Below the pieces are notes generated by a model, which ran no database searches, was not told where the DNA came from, and worked only from the letters and a program-made list of their open reading frames with translations. Made by a program: the position numbers and the translations under genes. Source: Thiothrix subterranea (GTDB lineage: Bacteria > Pseudomonadota > Gammaproteobacteria > Thiotrichales > Thiotrichaceae). Taken from it: a stretch of DNA of 64,000 bases. Every line of letters begins with the position of its first letter. The first letter of the stretch is position 1. Location: assembly GCF_030930995.1 (NCBI RefSeq), contig NZ_CP133217.1, positions 186,001-250,000 on the forward strand. The letters run 5' to 3'. Below, one piece after another: positions 9,818-19,701 of this stretch.

Positions 9818-10786
9818 TCAAGCAATTTTTTCAGCCGCATCACGTAATAACTCAATACCCGCATTTTGCTTATGCGCATTCTCGCTAATCAGCCGCCGAA
9901 ACGACCGCGCTCCCGGCATCCCCTGAAACAAACCGAGAATGTGACGGCTCATGTGGTTCAATGCCACACCCGCTGCTTGTTGCGCCTGCACGTAATCCAA
10001 AAACGCTGCCAACACCGCTTTGCGATCTTGAAACGTGTCATTCACGCCATAGAGCGCCGAATCCACTTGCGCCAACAACCACGGATTATGGTAAGCCTCG
10101 CGCCCAACCATTACCCCATCGACGTGCTGCAAATGCTGCTGGCATTGTTCCAGCGTCGTAATGCCACCGTTGATAATAATCTCCAAATGCGGAAACGCTT
10201 GCTTGAGTTCATACACCAATTCGTAACGCAAGGGCGGAATCTCACGGTTTTCCTTAGGACTCAGCCCCTTCAGCCACGCCTTACGCGCATGAATAATAAA
10301 CGTCTGGCAACCGGCTTGCGACACCGTGCTAACAAAGTGATGCAAGCCCGCGTAATCATCCTGATCATCAATGCCAATCCGGTTTTTGACCGTCACTGGA
10401 ATATTCACGGTGGCTTGCATGGCGCTGACACATTCCGCAATCAAATCCGGTTCTGCCATCAAGCAAGCGCCAAACGCGCCTTTTTGCACCCGCTCGCTGG
10501 GGCAACCAACGTTGATGTTTACTTCATCGTAACCATAACTTGCCGCCAGACGCGCACATTCCGCCATTTCCTGCGGCTCACTGCCACCCAATTGCAAGGC
10601 GACCGGGTGCTCTTCTTGATTGAAGCGTAAATGACGCGCAGGGTCGCCATGCAAGAGTGCGCCCGTTGTGACCATTTCGGTGTACAGCACCGATTTTTTG
10701 GTCAATAAACGGTGAAAATAACGGCAATGGCGGTCAGTCCAATCCAGCATTGGCGCAACGGTAAATTTCCTGTTCAGCTTAGTCAT
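9818..10786 (-). CDS. dusA: tRNA-dihydrouridine(20/20a) synthase
   Basis: FMN enzyme reducing uridines 20/20a in the tRNA D-loop. It has 322 residues with the DusA-type start [22 protein letters not shown], the FMN-barrel motif [15 protein letters not shown], and [21 protein letters not shown] (catalytic cysteine in GCPS). Further on are [17 protein letters not shown] and INGGI with [26 protein letters not shown] is diagnostic for DusA over DusB or DusC. It lies downstream of tRNA-Asn on the same strand but is separately spaced. Confidence 0.94.
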   Translation of the reverse strand: MTKLNRKFTVAPMLDWTDRHCRYFHRLLTKKSVLYTEMVTTGALLHGDPARHLRFNQEEHPVALQLGGSEPQEMAECARLAASYGYDEVNINVGCPSERVQKGAFGACLMAEPDLIAECVSAMQATVNIPVTVKNRIGIDDQDDYAGLHHFVSTVSQAGCQTFIIHARKAWLKGLSPKENREIPPLRYELVYELKQAFPHLEIIINGGITTLEQCQQHLQHVDGVMVGREAYHNPWLLAQVDSALYGVNDTFQDRKAVLAAFLDYVQAQQAAGVALNHMSRHILGLFQGMPGARSFRRLISENAHKQNAGIELLRDAAEKIA

Positions 10787-10876
10787 ATAATATTCTTATT
10801 TAAGAGCGACTCTGTTTATTTCGCTTAAAAAACAATCGAATCAATCGCACAACGGCACATTAAGCAAGGGGCTTTT

Positions 10877-11071
10877 ATGTTGGATACAGAAGTTATCATG
10901 TATTTTATGATCGGGTTGGTCATTATCGGGATTCCCTCCTTCCTTTTCTACCGCATTGGCATGGATATTGGTGTGAACAAAGGCATCCGCAGGCAGTTAA
11001 TTCGCGAACTGATGGCGAATGGCGTACTGGAAGAAGCCGATATGTCGATCAGGGGTACGCGCCATACTTGA
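10877..11071 (+). CDS. Small single-span membrane protein, function unknown
   Basis: A 64-residue protein with one transmembrane helix near residues 8-27 (YFMIGLVIIGIPSFLFY) and a basic cytoplasmic tail (NKGIRRQLIRELM). The ATG at 10877 follows a GGGGC stretch 8 bases upstream (AAGCAAGGGGCTTTT). It sits between dusA (divergent) and mutM (convergent). I do not recognise a family and cannot assign a function. Confidence 0.55.
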   Translation: MLDTEVIMYFMIGLVIIGIPSFLFYRIGMDIGVNKGIRRQLIRELMANGVLEEADMSIRGTRHT

Positions 11072-11138
11072 CTCAGCGGCAAGCCGCAAGGCGATGCTGC
11101 GGCTACGCTCAGCAACCAAGAGGGTAGCATTGAGTCAA
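11068..11138. terminator. Nested inverted repeat between convergent genes
   Basis: Outer arms TTGACTCA (11068-11075) and TGAGTCAA (11131-11138) enclose a second pairing, AGCCGCA with TGCGGCT. The outer right arm includes the mutM stop codon. The convergent location suggests a bidirectional transcription stop, although no long T-run is present. A small transposon remnant is the alternative. Confidence 0.4.
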
Positions 11139-11947
11139 ATTTGGCAGATGGGGCAGAACCAAGTGGAACGCTGCCCTTGGGTGATTTGAACAATGGGATT
11201 CTGGCACACGACACACGGCAACTTAGCCCGGTCGTAAACCTTCAGCTCCAGCTTAAAATACCCCGGCGACCCATCTTCACGTACAAAATCACGCAGGGTT
11301 GTTCCCCCGCATTCAATGGCATAGGTCAAAATCTGGCGGATAGTTTGCGCAAGTTTACCGTAACGTTCGCGGGATACGCGCCCCGCCGCCAGCCGTGGGT
11401 CTATCCCCGCTAGAAACAGCGCTTCGTTGGCGTAGATATTGCCTACGCCAACGACAATATGCGCATTCATGACAAACGCTTTCACGCTCACACTGCGATT
11501 ACGCGAGCGTTCAAACAAATAATCCCCATCAAAACCGTTTTCCAATGGCTCTGGCCCTAATTCGCGCAATAAAGCGTGTTGCAACGGATCGCCCTCTGCC
11601 CACAAGAATGCCCCGAAACGGCGTGGATCGTGGTAACGCACCGCCTTGCCACTGTCTAACACCAAATCAAAATGGTCATGCTTACGCGGCGCTAAATCCG
11701 CCTCCACAATCCGCAAACTGCCGGACATTCCCAAATGAATCAGCCCAACACCCGCATCCGTATGAAGCAAAATGTATTTGCCCCGCCGAGTCAGCTCATG
11801 CACCACCTGCCCTGCCAATGCGCTAATCGCATCTGGAACAGGCCAGCGTAATTTAGGCTGGCGGATACACACGTTCTTCACCGTATGCCCCTTTAACCAA
11901 GGCTCAATGCCACGACGGGTGGTTTCGACTTCGGGCAATTCAGGCAT
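11135..11947 (-). CDS. mutM: Formamidopyrimidine-DNA glycosylase (Fpg/MutM)
   Basis: Base-excision repair glycosylase/AP lyase that removes 8-oxoguanine. It has 270 residues, the standard length. The N-terminus PELPEVE supplies the catalytic proline and glutamate. Conserved lysine and arginine contacts appear in LTRRGKYILL and HDPRRFG. The helix-two-turn-helix VGVGNIYANEALF follows, and the C-terminal zinc finger is complete (CVVC then CPIC, 16 residues between pairs). It is divergent from metY. Confidence 0.95.
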   Translation of the reverse strand: MPELPEVETTRRGIEPWLKGHTVKNVCIRQPKLRWPVPDAISALAGQVVHELTRRGKYILLHTDAGVGLIHLGMSGSLRIVEADLAPRKHDHFDLVLDSGKAVRYHDPRRFGAFLWAEGDPLQHALLRELGPEPLENGFDGDYLFERSRNRSVSVKAFVMNAHIVVGVGNIYANEALFLAGIDPRLAAGRVSRERYGKLAQTIRQILTYAIECGGTTLRDFVREDGSPGYFKLELKVYDRAKLPCVVCQNPIVQITQGQRSTWFCPICQI

Positions 11948-12017
11948 CGCATATCCTTTCTGTGGTCAATATTATGGACGTATGTTATACCTTATGACTC
12001 CACCAAGGAGGACTCCC

Positions 12018-13289
12018 ATGAAAAAAGAAACACTATCCATCCACGCTGGCTATACCACTGACCCGACCACTAAGTCGGTAGCCGTGCCAATTTACCAGAC
12101 CGTGGCTTACGAATTCGACGATGCCCAACACGGCGCGGATTTATTCAATCTGGCAGTACCCGGCAATATTTACACCCGCCTCATGAACCCCACCAATGAC
12201 GTGCTGGAAAAGCGTGTCGCTGCACTCGAAGGCGGCGTGGGCGGCTTAGTCGTCAGCTCCGGCATGGCAGCCATCAATTACGCCATCCTCAATATCGCCG
12301 AAGCGGGCGATAATATCGTCGCCACTCCGCAATTGTACGGCGGCACATACACGCTATTTGCACACATGCTCCCCAAGCAAGGCATTGAAGTCCGCTTTGC
12401 CGAAAACGACAGCCCCGAAGCCATCGAAAAGCTGATTGATGCCAAAACCAAAGCCGTGTTCTGCGAAACCATCGGCAACCCGGCAGGCAATATCGTCGAC
12501 ATCGAAGCAATTGCCAGCGCCGCGCACAAACACGGCGTCGCCGTCATCGTGGATAACACCGTCGCCACCCCAATTTTGTGTACGCCGATTGATTACGGCG
12601 CGGACATCGTGGTTCACGCCCTCACCAAATACATCGCCGGTCACGGCAATTCACTCGGCGGCATTATTGTCGATTCCGGCAAATTCCCCTGGGCAGAAAA
12701 CAAGGAACGCTACGCCGCCATTAATAGCCCCGAACCGTCTTACCACGGCGTGGTATACACCGAAGCATTGGGGCCTGCTGCCTACATCGGTCGCGCCCGC
12801 ACCGTACCCTTGCGCAATACCGGCTCGGCACTCTCACCTTTCAACGCATTCCTGATTCTGCAAGGCTTGGAAACGCTGGCACTGCGCATGGAACGCCACT
12901 GCGATAACGCCATTGCCGTTGCGCATTACCTGAAAAATCATGCCAAGGTCGAGTGGGTAAATTTTGCAGCCCTGCCCGATGACCCGTATCATGCACTGGC
13001 GTTGAAATATTTCAACGGCAAGCCTGCGTCACTGATGACGTTTGGGATCAAAGGCGGTTTTGATGCGGGGGTGAAATTCTACGACCAGTTACAGATGATC
13101 AAACGGCTGGTGAATATCGGCGATGCAAAATCACTGGCTTGCCACCCCGCTTCCACCACGCACCGCCAATTGACCGAAGCGGAACAATTGCGAGCAGGTG
13201 TCAGACCTGAAACCATCCGTTTGAGCGTTGGCATTGAACACATTGACGACATTATCGCCGACCTCGAACAAGCCTTTGCAAGCGTATAA
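12018..13289 (+). CDS. metY: O-acetylhomoserine sulfhydrylase (aminocarboxypropyltransferase)
   Basis: PLP enzyme making homocysteine from O-acetylhomoserine and sulfide. The start at 12018 is set by a strong ribosome site (AAGGAGGA) and gives 423 residues, typical for MetY. Family blocks include TLSIHAGYTTDPTTKSVAVPIYQT, RLMNPTNDVLEKRVAALEGG and SSGMAAI. The PLP lysine is in HALTKYIAGHG. A run of conserved C-terminal residues (CHPASTTHRQL, RLSVGIEH) completes the fold. Cystathionine γ-synthase and MetZ are shorter (about 390) and lack the HGN(S/A) insertion. tpx follows 36 bp later. Confidence 0.93.
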   Translation: MKKETLSIHAGYTTDPTTKSVAVPIYQTVAYEFDDAQHGADLFNLAVPGNIYTRLMNPTNDVLEKRVAALEGGVGGLVVSSGMAAINYAILNIAEAGDNIVATPQLYGGTYTLFAHMLPKQGIEVRFAENDSPEAIEKLIDAKTKAVFCETIGNPAGNIVDIEAIASAAHKHGVAVIVDNTVATPILCTPIDYGADIVVHALTKYIAGHGNSLGGIIVDSGKFPWAENKERYAAINSPEPSYHGVVYTEALGPAAYIGRARTVPLRNTGSALSPFNAFLILQGLETLALRMERHCDNAIAVAHYLKNHAKVEWVNFAALPDDPYHALALKYFNGKPASLMTFGIKGGFDAGVKFYDQLQMIKRLVNIGDAKSLACHPASTTHRQLTEAEQLRAGVRPETIRLSVGIEHIDDIIADLEQAFASV

Positions 13290-13325
13290 CGACAAACCTT
13301 AATCAATCACTCAAGGAGATTTCAG

Positions 13326-13820
13326 ATGGCAACCATCACCTTACAAGGCAATCCGCTGGAAACCTGCGGCGAACTGCCCGCCGTGGGCAGCGCAGCCCCT
13401 GCGTTTACCCTGACCAAAACTGACCTGTCTGACGTTACCCTGCAAGACTTTGCAGGCAAAACGGTGATCCTCAACATTTACCCCAGTGTTGACACCGGCG
13501 TTTGTGCCGCATCCACCCGCAAGTTCAACGAACTCGCCAGTGGCAAAGCGGATGTGGCGGTATTGTGCGTATCGGCTGACCTGCCGTTTGCCCACAGCCG
13601 TTTCTGTGGCGCGGAAGGCTTGGACAATGTGGTGTCCCTCTCCGACTTCCGCAACAAGGATTTTGGCAACGCTTACGGCGTAACCATTACCACTGGCGTG
13701 TTGGCTGGCTTGCTCTCCCGCGCTATCGTGGTCATTAAAGACGGCAACGTTGCTTACACCGAACAAGTGCCGGAAATCGCGCAAGAGCCGGACTACGACG
13801 CAGCCTTAGCATCAGCATAA
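13326..13820 (+). CDS. tpx: Thiol peroxidase (atypical 2-Cys peroxiredoxin)
   Basis: Reduces hydrogen peroxide and alkyl hydroperoxides, probably with thioredoxin. It has 164 residues. The peroxidatic cysteine is in [14 protein letters not shown] and the resolving cysteine in [19 protein letters not shown], the spacing of Tpx. The start follows AAGGAG. It lies 36 bp behind metY without a visible terminator between, so the two may be co-transcribed, linking sulfur assimilation and peroxide defence. Confidence 0.95.
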   Translation: MATITLQGNPLETCGELPAVGSAAPAFTLTKTDLSDVTLQDFAGKTVILNIYPSVDTGVCAASTRKFNELASGKADVAVLCVSADLPFAHSRFCGAEGLDNVVSLSDFRNKDFGNAYGVTITTGVLAGLLSRAIVVIKDGNVAYTEQVPEIAQEPDYDAALASA

Positions 13821-13893
13821 ATATCAATCAGATAGCAGCAGAATCCAGCAACCTTGACTAGACTCGTATCAGACCCTTATTGCAGGAACTGAT

Positions 13894-14346
13894 ATGAAAA
13901 CCAAACTTGCGCTGCTGCTATCCCTCTTACTGGGCATTAGCATTACACCCGCTATGGCTGCCGAATGCACCTCATCGTTTTATTGCTATGGCAATACCGC
14001 CAATTCAGTCGTGCGAGTCACCCCTCGCCCACCGCCCATTCCACCGCCGAATCGACGGGTAGTACAGCAACGCCAACAAGCACAATTGGCCTTACGTAAT
14101 CGCCCGACCACTACGCCGCCGCGCATTGCCACACCACCTGCGCCTGTGCCGCAAATGCGGATTGCACCACGTCCAACGGCTGTGCCTGCGCCCGCCCCCG
14201 CTGCACCCGTCAATAGCTGCCAAAATGCAGCGAATCGGGCGGCACAAATTGAAAGCCAAGCGGTACTTGCATCAAAACGCAACGACCGGCAAACATCCAT
14301 CAGATTGTTCCGCGAAGCGGCGAACCTACGCCAAGCTTGCCGTTAA
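13894..14346 (+). CDS. Proline-rich exported protein, unknown function
   Basis: A 150-residue protein with a clear signal peptide (MKTKLALLLSLLLGISITPAMA, cut before AEC). After it come two closely spaced cysteines (ECTSSFYC). A long low-complexity Pro/Ala/Arg middle follows (PPPIPPP, TTTPPRIATPPAPVP), then a C-terminal α-helical part with NSCQNAANRA. The mature protein is likely periplasmic or outer-membrane associated. I do not recognise a family. A terminator hairpin follows immediately at 14356. Confidence 0.65.
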   Translation: MKTKLALLLSLLLGISITPAMAAECTSSFYCYGNTANSVVRVTPRPPPIPPPNRRVVQQRQQAQLALRNRPTTTPPRIATPPAPVPQMRIAPRPTAVPAPAPAAPVNSCQNAANRAAQIESQAVLASKRNDRQTSIRLFREAANLRQACR

Positions 14347-14355
14347 CGCTTAATG

Positions 14356-14380
14356 AAAAGCCGGAACACGTCCGGCTTTT
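14356..14380 (+). terminator. Rho-independent terminator
   Basis: AAAAGCCGGA pairs with TCCGGCTTTT around a five-base loop ACACG, just after the stop of the proline-rich exported protein. Confidence 0.85.
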
Positions 14381-14436
14381 TCGTCTCAGGGCAAGCAGTC
14401 ACCTATTGGTACGGTCTGATTTCTGATTATTCGATG

Positions 14437-15324
14437 TTAGTGTTGAACCCGCAATTTCTGGACTTCTTCCAGTGATAAGCCTGCAATACGGGCAATATCA
14501 GCTTCTGGGATTACGCCCAGTTGTAGCAAACTGCGGGCGACTTCTTGAGCTTTTTTGAATTCGCCTTCTTTGCGACCTCGTTCGATACCCTGTTCAATGC
14601 CCTTCTCGATACCCTTTTCGATACCCTTTTCGATACCCTTTTCGATACCATCTCTCATGCCCCAGCTATAGGAGGCAAATTTGGTTACATCCACTTGTGT
14701 TAGCATTTGTTCAGCCTCTTTGATGTTAGGTTGCAGGTCACGGTTTTCAGCGAGGGTTTCGAGCATCTCGAAGTAGTTGCGGAAACCACGTTCGTCTTCG
14801 CCCATGAGTTCACGTAGGCGCAATACGATGTAGTTTACCATATCCTGTGTTGGTTTCCCTTTGAAATCACACAAGATTGCCAGAACCAAAGCATCGGGTG
14901 TGTCTTGCTCCAACAATACGCTGCAATCAACGTTGTGCATATCGAGGATGGGGTAATGGTAGGCAAGCGTTGGGGCATTGAAATGGTCGGGCATGGTTAA
15001 GCGGTCACGCCCGATGTAAATCAGGTGTTGGTGAATGGAATAGCCAGGATGCGCCAGTTGAATGTCGGTGAAGTAGCGCAACATCCGCAGCGGCATACTG
15101 CTGTCGTTTTGGTTTTGGATTTCGATGTGCAGGATGAAATCTTGACCGTCGGCTTGGCGGCGCATCCGCGCCACGAGGTCGGCACGGCGTTGTTCAACGC
15201 GCTGCTGTTCGGTGTCGAGCAGTTCTACGTTATCCATCTCCACGCCTAAGCCTAGCAACAGGTTGGCAATGTCGGCTGCCAGATGACCGAGTACGGATTT
15301 GCTGATGATGTCTTTGTTTCCCAT
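14437..15324 (-). CDS. Rpn-family PD-(D/E)XK nuclease with EKGI tandem repeats
   Basis: A transposase-like/Rpn superfamily protein of 295 residues; relatives cut DNA and promote recombination. The fold shows the acidic core RRADLVARM and the strand FILHIEIQNQND (candidate metal ligands D, E, Q). It then has QLAHPGYSIHQHLIYIG and the typical helical middle. Near the C-terminus a 12-bp tandem repeat (14583-14654) encodes GIEKGIEKGIEKGIEKGIEQ, a segment of variable copy number in this family. I chose the ATG at 15324 (MGNKDIISK), where the family-like sequence begins; an ATG at 15387 is also open. Confidence 0.8.
   Translation of the reverse strand: MGNKDIISKSVLGHLAADIANLLLGLGVEMDNVELLDTEQQRVEQRRADLVARMRRQADGQDFILHIEIQNQNDSSMPLRMLRYFTDIQLAHPGYSIHQHLIYIGRDRLTMPDHFNAPTLAYHYPILDMHNVDCSVLLEQDTPDALVLAILCDFKGKPTQDMVNYIVLRLRELMGEDERGFRNYFEMLETLAENRDLQPNIKEAEQMLTQVDVTKFASYSWGMRDGIEKGIEKGIEKGIEKGIEQGIERGRKEGEFKKAQEVARSLLQLGVIPEADIARIAGLSLEEVQKLRVQH
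14583..14654. repeat. 12-bp tandem repeat inside the Rpn gene
   Basis: Six units of CGATACCCTTTT (three perfect copies at 14607, 14619 and 14631, with degenerate units on both sides). They encode EKGI repeats on the minus strand. The length is a multiple of three, so copy-number change keeps the frame. Confidence 0.85.
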
Positions 15325-15390
15325 GCGGGGAGTGTAGCAGGGGATAGGCTGTTTGTTGGGGCATTCTGATGGAATGCTAGTTAGCATCCG

Positions 15391-18300
15391 TTAATGTTTA
15401 AGTTTCGACCGACTCGACACCCGATACAATACCGGAATCGCAAACAACGTCAGCACAGTTGAAAACCCAACCCCCCACACAATCGCCGTCGCGACTGGCC
15501 CCCAGATCAGCGACTTGCCCCCCAACCCAGTAGCGAGTGAAAACAAACCCGCCATCGTGGTCAACGACGTAATCAACACCGGAATCACCCGCCGCCGCGC
15601 CGCATACACCGTGGCGTGCAACACACTCATCCCCAATTCACGCCGGTCATTCGCCGCAGAAATCAACACAATCGCCGAATTCACCGCAATCCCCGCCAAC
15701 GCCACCACCCCGTACAGCGTGTACAAACTCAACGGATTTTGCGTCACCAGCAAGCCATACACCACCCCGGTAAACGCCATCGGCACAGTCGACAAAATCA
15801 GCAACGGCTGCCAATAACTGCCAAATTGCGTCCCTAAAATCAAATACATCAAGCCGATACCAAACAGGAACAACATCCCGATAGCATCCATGCTCTCCTG
15901 AATATCATCGAGTTGCCCCGCAAAATCCAAATCAATATTCGGGAATTGCGCCTGATAAGGTTTCCACCCCTCCAGCAAGATCTGATTCGCCTGCACCGCA
16001 TCCAGCGCACACTGCGCATAATCCGGTGCTGCCCCGCTGAACATCGGTTGCAAGCGGCATTCATAAAACGGCTCATCCGGGCGTTTCACCAAATCCGCCT
16101 CCAAGGTAATGGCGCGGCGGAAATTGTAATGGCGAATATTGCCCAACGACACGCCTTTCTGTTCTTCCACCAATTCGCGCAACGGTACGCTGCCACCATC
16201 CGCAGTCGGCAAGCGGAAATCCAGCAACTGATCCACCGTGCGCAAATCCCCCTCTTGGCGTTTGACCCGCACTTCCAGCTTTTCGCCCTGATCCTGCATA
16301 TCCGCGACCACTTCGCCATCCACCAGCAAGCGCAAGCTACGGCTGACCTCATCCGGCGACACCCCAGCGCGGCGGATATTGTCGTGGCGCAAGCGCAACG
16401 TCATTTCCATCTGACCGGGGCTGGCATCATCGGTAATGTCTTTGAACCCCGGATTCGCATTCAGAATTTGCTTGAGCGCAGCCGTTGCACCCTGAATTTC
16501 AGCGTAATTATCGCCACGCACTTTCACACTGATCGGCTTAGCCGCAGGTGGCCCACCCGCCAATTCCAGAAACGCAATATTCACCGCCCCCGGCACGTTC
16601 ACCACATCGGCACGCATCCCCTCAATAATGGTTTTCACCTCCCGCGAACCTTCTGACATTGGCTTGAGGCTCACCACCATTTGCCCGTAACGCGCACCGT
16701 ACAGCGGCTCGGTTTCAGTAAACATCATCCCCGCGTAAGCCACCACCGAACGCGCATCCTCCGGCTGCAAATGCTTTTTCACCTGTTGCTCCACTTGCTG
16801 CACCTTTTGCATGGTTTCGTCCAGCGCGGTGGAACTCGGCATTTCCACATTCACATAAAACAGCCGCAAACTGTCCGCCGCAAAGAAATTCAGCGGAATC
16901 AACCCTGCCCCGACAATCCCCACCGCCAGCACAAACATCAACATTACTGCACTCAATGCCGAACGTGGGTAGCGCAACACTTTCACCAGCAAACGCGCAT
17001 ATTTCACTTGCAGCCAATGCGTGCCACGATTACGCATTTGCTGAATACGCGACGGCTTATCAAAGCGCATTTTCATGCTGGCAACGTGCGCGGGCAGCAT
17101 CCAAAACGCCTCAATCAAGCTAATCGCCAGCGCCAGCGTCACCACCATCGGAATCACTTGCATGAATTTGCCGAGTATTCCCGGCAACAACATCAGCGGC
17201 AAAAACGCCGCAATCGTCGTCAATACGGCAGTCGTCACCGGCAACGCCACCTCGCGCATGGATTCCACCGCCGCCGTGACCGCATCCACGCCGTGTTGCA
17301 AGCGGTAATAAATGGATTCGACCACCACCACCGCGTCATCCACCAACATCCCCAACACAATCACAATACCCAATAACACCGTCACATTCAGGGTTTCACC
17401 CATGCCGGACAACACCCAAAACGTCGCAGCCAGCGTAAACGGAATCCCAATCGTGGTCAGCGCAGCAATCCTGAATCCCAGAAATAACCAAGTCACGAAT
17501 AACACCAACACAAAGCCCAGCAAGGCATTGCTTTCCATAATGCCGATGGCTTCACGGGTGGGAATGGTTTGATCATCGACCAACACCAGTTTCACCCCGC
17601 TGGCACCGATTTGCTGGTTACGGGCGTCGATGTAGGTTTTCATGCGCTCCACCAAATCCAGCACATTGGCTTTGTCTTCCTTCATCACCGCAAACAATAC
17701 CGCCGGTTCGCCATCCAGACGCACCTTTTGGGTGGCTTCGGCGCGGGCGCGTTCCACACTCGCCACCCGTGACAATGACACTTCGCCCTGCACACCGGGA
17801 ACGGGCAATTCGCCCAAGGCTTGCGGGTTGCTGGTTTTGCCGCTTAAACGTACCAACCAACTTTGCTTATCCACATCCAAACTACCGGCGGATAAGTCAC
17901 GAAACCAAGCGCGGATGGTTTCCGCCAACTGCCCCGGTGTTAAACCTAGGGATTCGAGCGCGGTAGTATCGAAACGCACCTGCAATTCCGGCTCATCCAG
18001 TGCGACCGGATCAACCCGATCCACGCCCTTAATTTGCTCAAGGGCTTTTTCGATATTTTTGGCTTGTACCCGCAAATTTTCATCGTCAGCAATGCTTTGC
18101 ACCGCAATCATCGCCGACGGGAACGCATTCGCCGTGGTGATTTCCAGCACAATCGAATCCATCGCCTCCGCAGGCAACAAGTTTTCAGCGTTCTGAATTT
18201 CACGGCGCAAATCGGCAAGGCGCTTGTCAAAAGTACGTTCATCAATGTCTTCAAAGCGCACCAACAGGCTGGAAATATTCGCACGGCTATTGCTCGACAC

Positions 18301-18531
18301 AAATTTCATGTCGGGTATGCCACGAATCGCCTCTTCTAGCGGGTCGGTAACGCGCTTTTCCACGTCTTCCGCACTCGCCCCCGGCAACGCGGTGATAATC
18401 GAAATCCAGTTGAAATTAATCGTGGGGTCTTGCTGGCGCGGCATCGCGTTATAAGCGGTGAAGCCGATGAATAACACCAACACGAAAGTGAGGTTCGCGA
18501 GAACATGGTTTTGTATGAGGCGACGGTACAT
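15391..18531 (-). CDS. RND efflux transporter, inner-membrane permease
   Basis: Proton-driven exporter of the HAE/AcrB-like superfamily, 1046 residues. It opens with one transmembrane helix (LANLTFVLVLFIGFTAYNAMPRQQDP) and the family motif ALPGASAEDVEKRVTDPLEEAI. TM4 carries the paired acidic residues in LGMLVDDAVVVVES used for proton relay. The second half repeats the plan and ends with the TM11-12 block. It overlaps the upstream membrane fusion gene by one base (18531). The substrate cannot be read from sequence. No outer-membrane TolC-like gene is adjacent. Confidence 0.92.
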   Translation of the reverse strand: MYRRLIQNHVLANLTFVLVLFIGFTAYNAMPRQQDPTINFNWISIITALPGASAEDVEKRVTDPLEEAIRGIPDMKFVSSNSRANISSLLVRFEDIDERTFDKRLADLRREIQNAENLLPAEAMDSIVLEITTANAFPSAMIAVQSIADDENLRVQAKNIEKALEQIKGVDRVDPVALDEPELQVRFDTTALESLGLTPGQLAETIRAWFRDLSAGSLDVDKQSWLVRLSGKTSNPQALGELPVPGVQGEVSLSRVASVERARAEATQKVRLDGEPAVLFAVMKEDKANVLDLVERMKTYIDARNQQIGASGVKLVLVDDQTIPTREAIGIMESNALLGFVLVLFVTWLFLGFRIAALTTIGIPFTLAATFWVLSGMGETLNVTVLLGIVIVLGMLVDDAVVVVESIYYRLQHGVDAVTAAVESMREVALPVTTAVLTTIAAFLPLMLLPGILGKFMQVIPMVVTLALAISLIEAFWMLPAHVASMKMRFDKPSRIQQMRNRGTHWLQVKYARLLVKVLRYPRSALSAVMLMFVLAVGIVGAGLIPLNFFAADSLRLFYVNVEMPSSTALDETMQKVQQVEQQVKKHLQPEDARSVVAYAGMMFTETEPLYGARYGQMVVSLKPMSEGSREVKTIIEGMRADVVNVPGAVNIAFLELAGGPPAAKPISVKVRGDNYAEIQGATAALKQILNANPGFKDITDDASPGQMEMTLRLRHDNIRRAGVSPDEVSRSLRLLVDGEVVADMQDQGEKLEVRVKRQEGDLRTVDQLLDFRLPTADGGSVPLRELVEEQKGVSLGNIRHYNFRRAITLEADLVKRPDEPFYECRLQPMFSGAAPDYAQCALDAVQANQILLEGWKPYQAQFPNIDLDFAGQLDDIQESMDAIGMLFLFGIGLMYLILGTQFGSYWQPLLILSTVPMAFTGVVYGLLVTQNPLSLYTLYGVVALAGIAVNSAIVLISAANDRRELGMSVLHATVYAARRRVIPVLITSLTTMAGLFSLATGLGGKSLIWGPVATAIVWGVGFSTVLTLFAIPVLYRVSSRSKLKH

Positions 18532-19580
18532 CAGGGTTTCTCCACCGTCACGGCTTGCCCATCCCTTGCTCGCAAGCGGTTTTGATCAATCAAGCGCACC
18601 GAAGTGGGCAAGTCGATCAACACCGGCTGCCCTTCTTTCGCATCGGGAAGTGGGTGAAACTTTGCCATGCCATCCACTTCCAGCATCACCCCCAAACCAC
18701 CTTCGCGGCGCACCACCCAACTGGCGGGCAATGCCTGTAATTTACCTTGCCACACCACCCGCCCGTTGCGTCCAACGGCTAAGGAATGTTCACCTTTGAG
18801 CGTAAAGCGTACTTCTTGCGTGCGGGTATTTCCGGCGATTTGCCCGACCACCGCACGGCGTTCCAGCGGAATGCTCACACCATCGGCAACAAAGCGTAAC
18901 GCTGCCCCTTGCGTTTGATCCTGCACTTCATCCACCGACAAACTGGCGCTCACTTCCAACGACTTATTTTGCAGCAATTGGAACGCGGGTGTGCCGGGCG
19001 TGGCTTGTTGCCCGACTTGCACGTCACGGCGAGTAATTTGTCCGGCAAACGGCGCTTTAATGGTGCAACGTGAAACTGCAAGCTGTGCGGTGTCGGTTTG
19101 GGATTTGGCGACGGCTACCTCGGCTTTGGCTGCTTCAGCATCGGCAGCGGCTTTATCCAACACTTCAGCGGGAACGACACCCGTGTTACGCAAACGCTGA
19201 TTGCGCTGAAGTTGCGTGTTCGCCAATTGGTAACGCGCATTTGCCGCATCCACGCCTGCTTTGGCTTGGCTCAAGGCGAACAGATGGTCGCGGCAGTCCA
19301 ATTCCGCCAACACCTGACCGGCTTGCACGGTATCGCCGGTATCCGCCCGCAATTGGAGAACTTTTGCAGAAATTTCAGCACTGAGCGTGCTATCGTTCAA
19401 ACTGATCAGCGTTGCTGTTACACTACGCTCAGATGCTTGCAAAACCTCCCCCAAAGGTCGCACTGTCACCGTTAGAGAGTCCGCTGGGGTATCAGCCACG
19501 CTGAAACCGGTCAGAGAGAACGTGACTAGCGTCGTGAGGAGCGGGAGGAGCAAAGATTGGCGCAGCATCGGTATTATCAC
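18531..19580 (-). CDS. RND efflux membrane fusion (periplasmic adaptor) protein
   Basis: Periplasmic adaptor linking the RND pump to an outer-membrane channel. It has 349 residues with an N-terminal export signal (LLLPLLTTLVTFSLTGFSVA). The biotinyl-lipoyl half-motifs are VLQLRADTGDTVQAGQVLAELDCRD and FAGQITRRDVQVGQQATPGTPAFQLL. Between them is a coiled-coil hairpin of about 90 residues (VAVAKSQTDTAQLAVSR). It is the first gene of a two-gene operon with the permease. An ATG four codons in (19568) is an equally good start. Confidence 0.9.
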   Translation of the reverse strand: MIIPMLRQSLLLPLLTTLVTFSLTGFSVADTPADSLTVTVRPLGEVLQASERSVTATLISLNDSTLSAEISAKVLQLRADTGDTVQAGQVLAELDCRDHLFALSQAKAGVDAANARYQLANTQLQRNQRLRNTGVVPAEVLDKAAADAEAAKAEVAVAKSQTDTAQLAVSRCTIKAPFAGQITRRDVQVGQQATPGTPAFQLLQNKSLEVSASLSVDEVQDQTQGAALRFVADGVSIPLERRAVVGQIAGNTRTQEVRFTLKGEHSLAVGRNGRVVWQGKLQALPASWVVRREGGLGVMLEVDGMAKFHPLPDAKEGQPVLIDLPTSVRLIDQNRLRARDGQAVTVEKP

Positions 19581-19701
19581 TTTTAACAGGTTGCGAAACG
19601 TAAGGATGCAAGATATATAAAGCTTTGTAAATTTCAGTTTTATAACGTCGCATTACACACCAACGTTACCGTTATTATCAACACAAACTAGGAGAGGAAC
19701 C

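Noticed and set aside
9866-10630. 254-residue frame opposite dusA
   Set aside because: It lies wholly inside a clear dusA gene and has no motif of its own.
13486-13507. Missing CP motif in Tpx
   Set aside because: The TGVC form around the peroxidatic cysteine is normal for Tpx, so nothing is lost.
16681-17376. 231-residue frame opposite the RND permease gene
   Set aside because: It is the reverse-strand reading of a strongly conserved transporter; the histidine/arginine-rich content is typical of such shadows.
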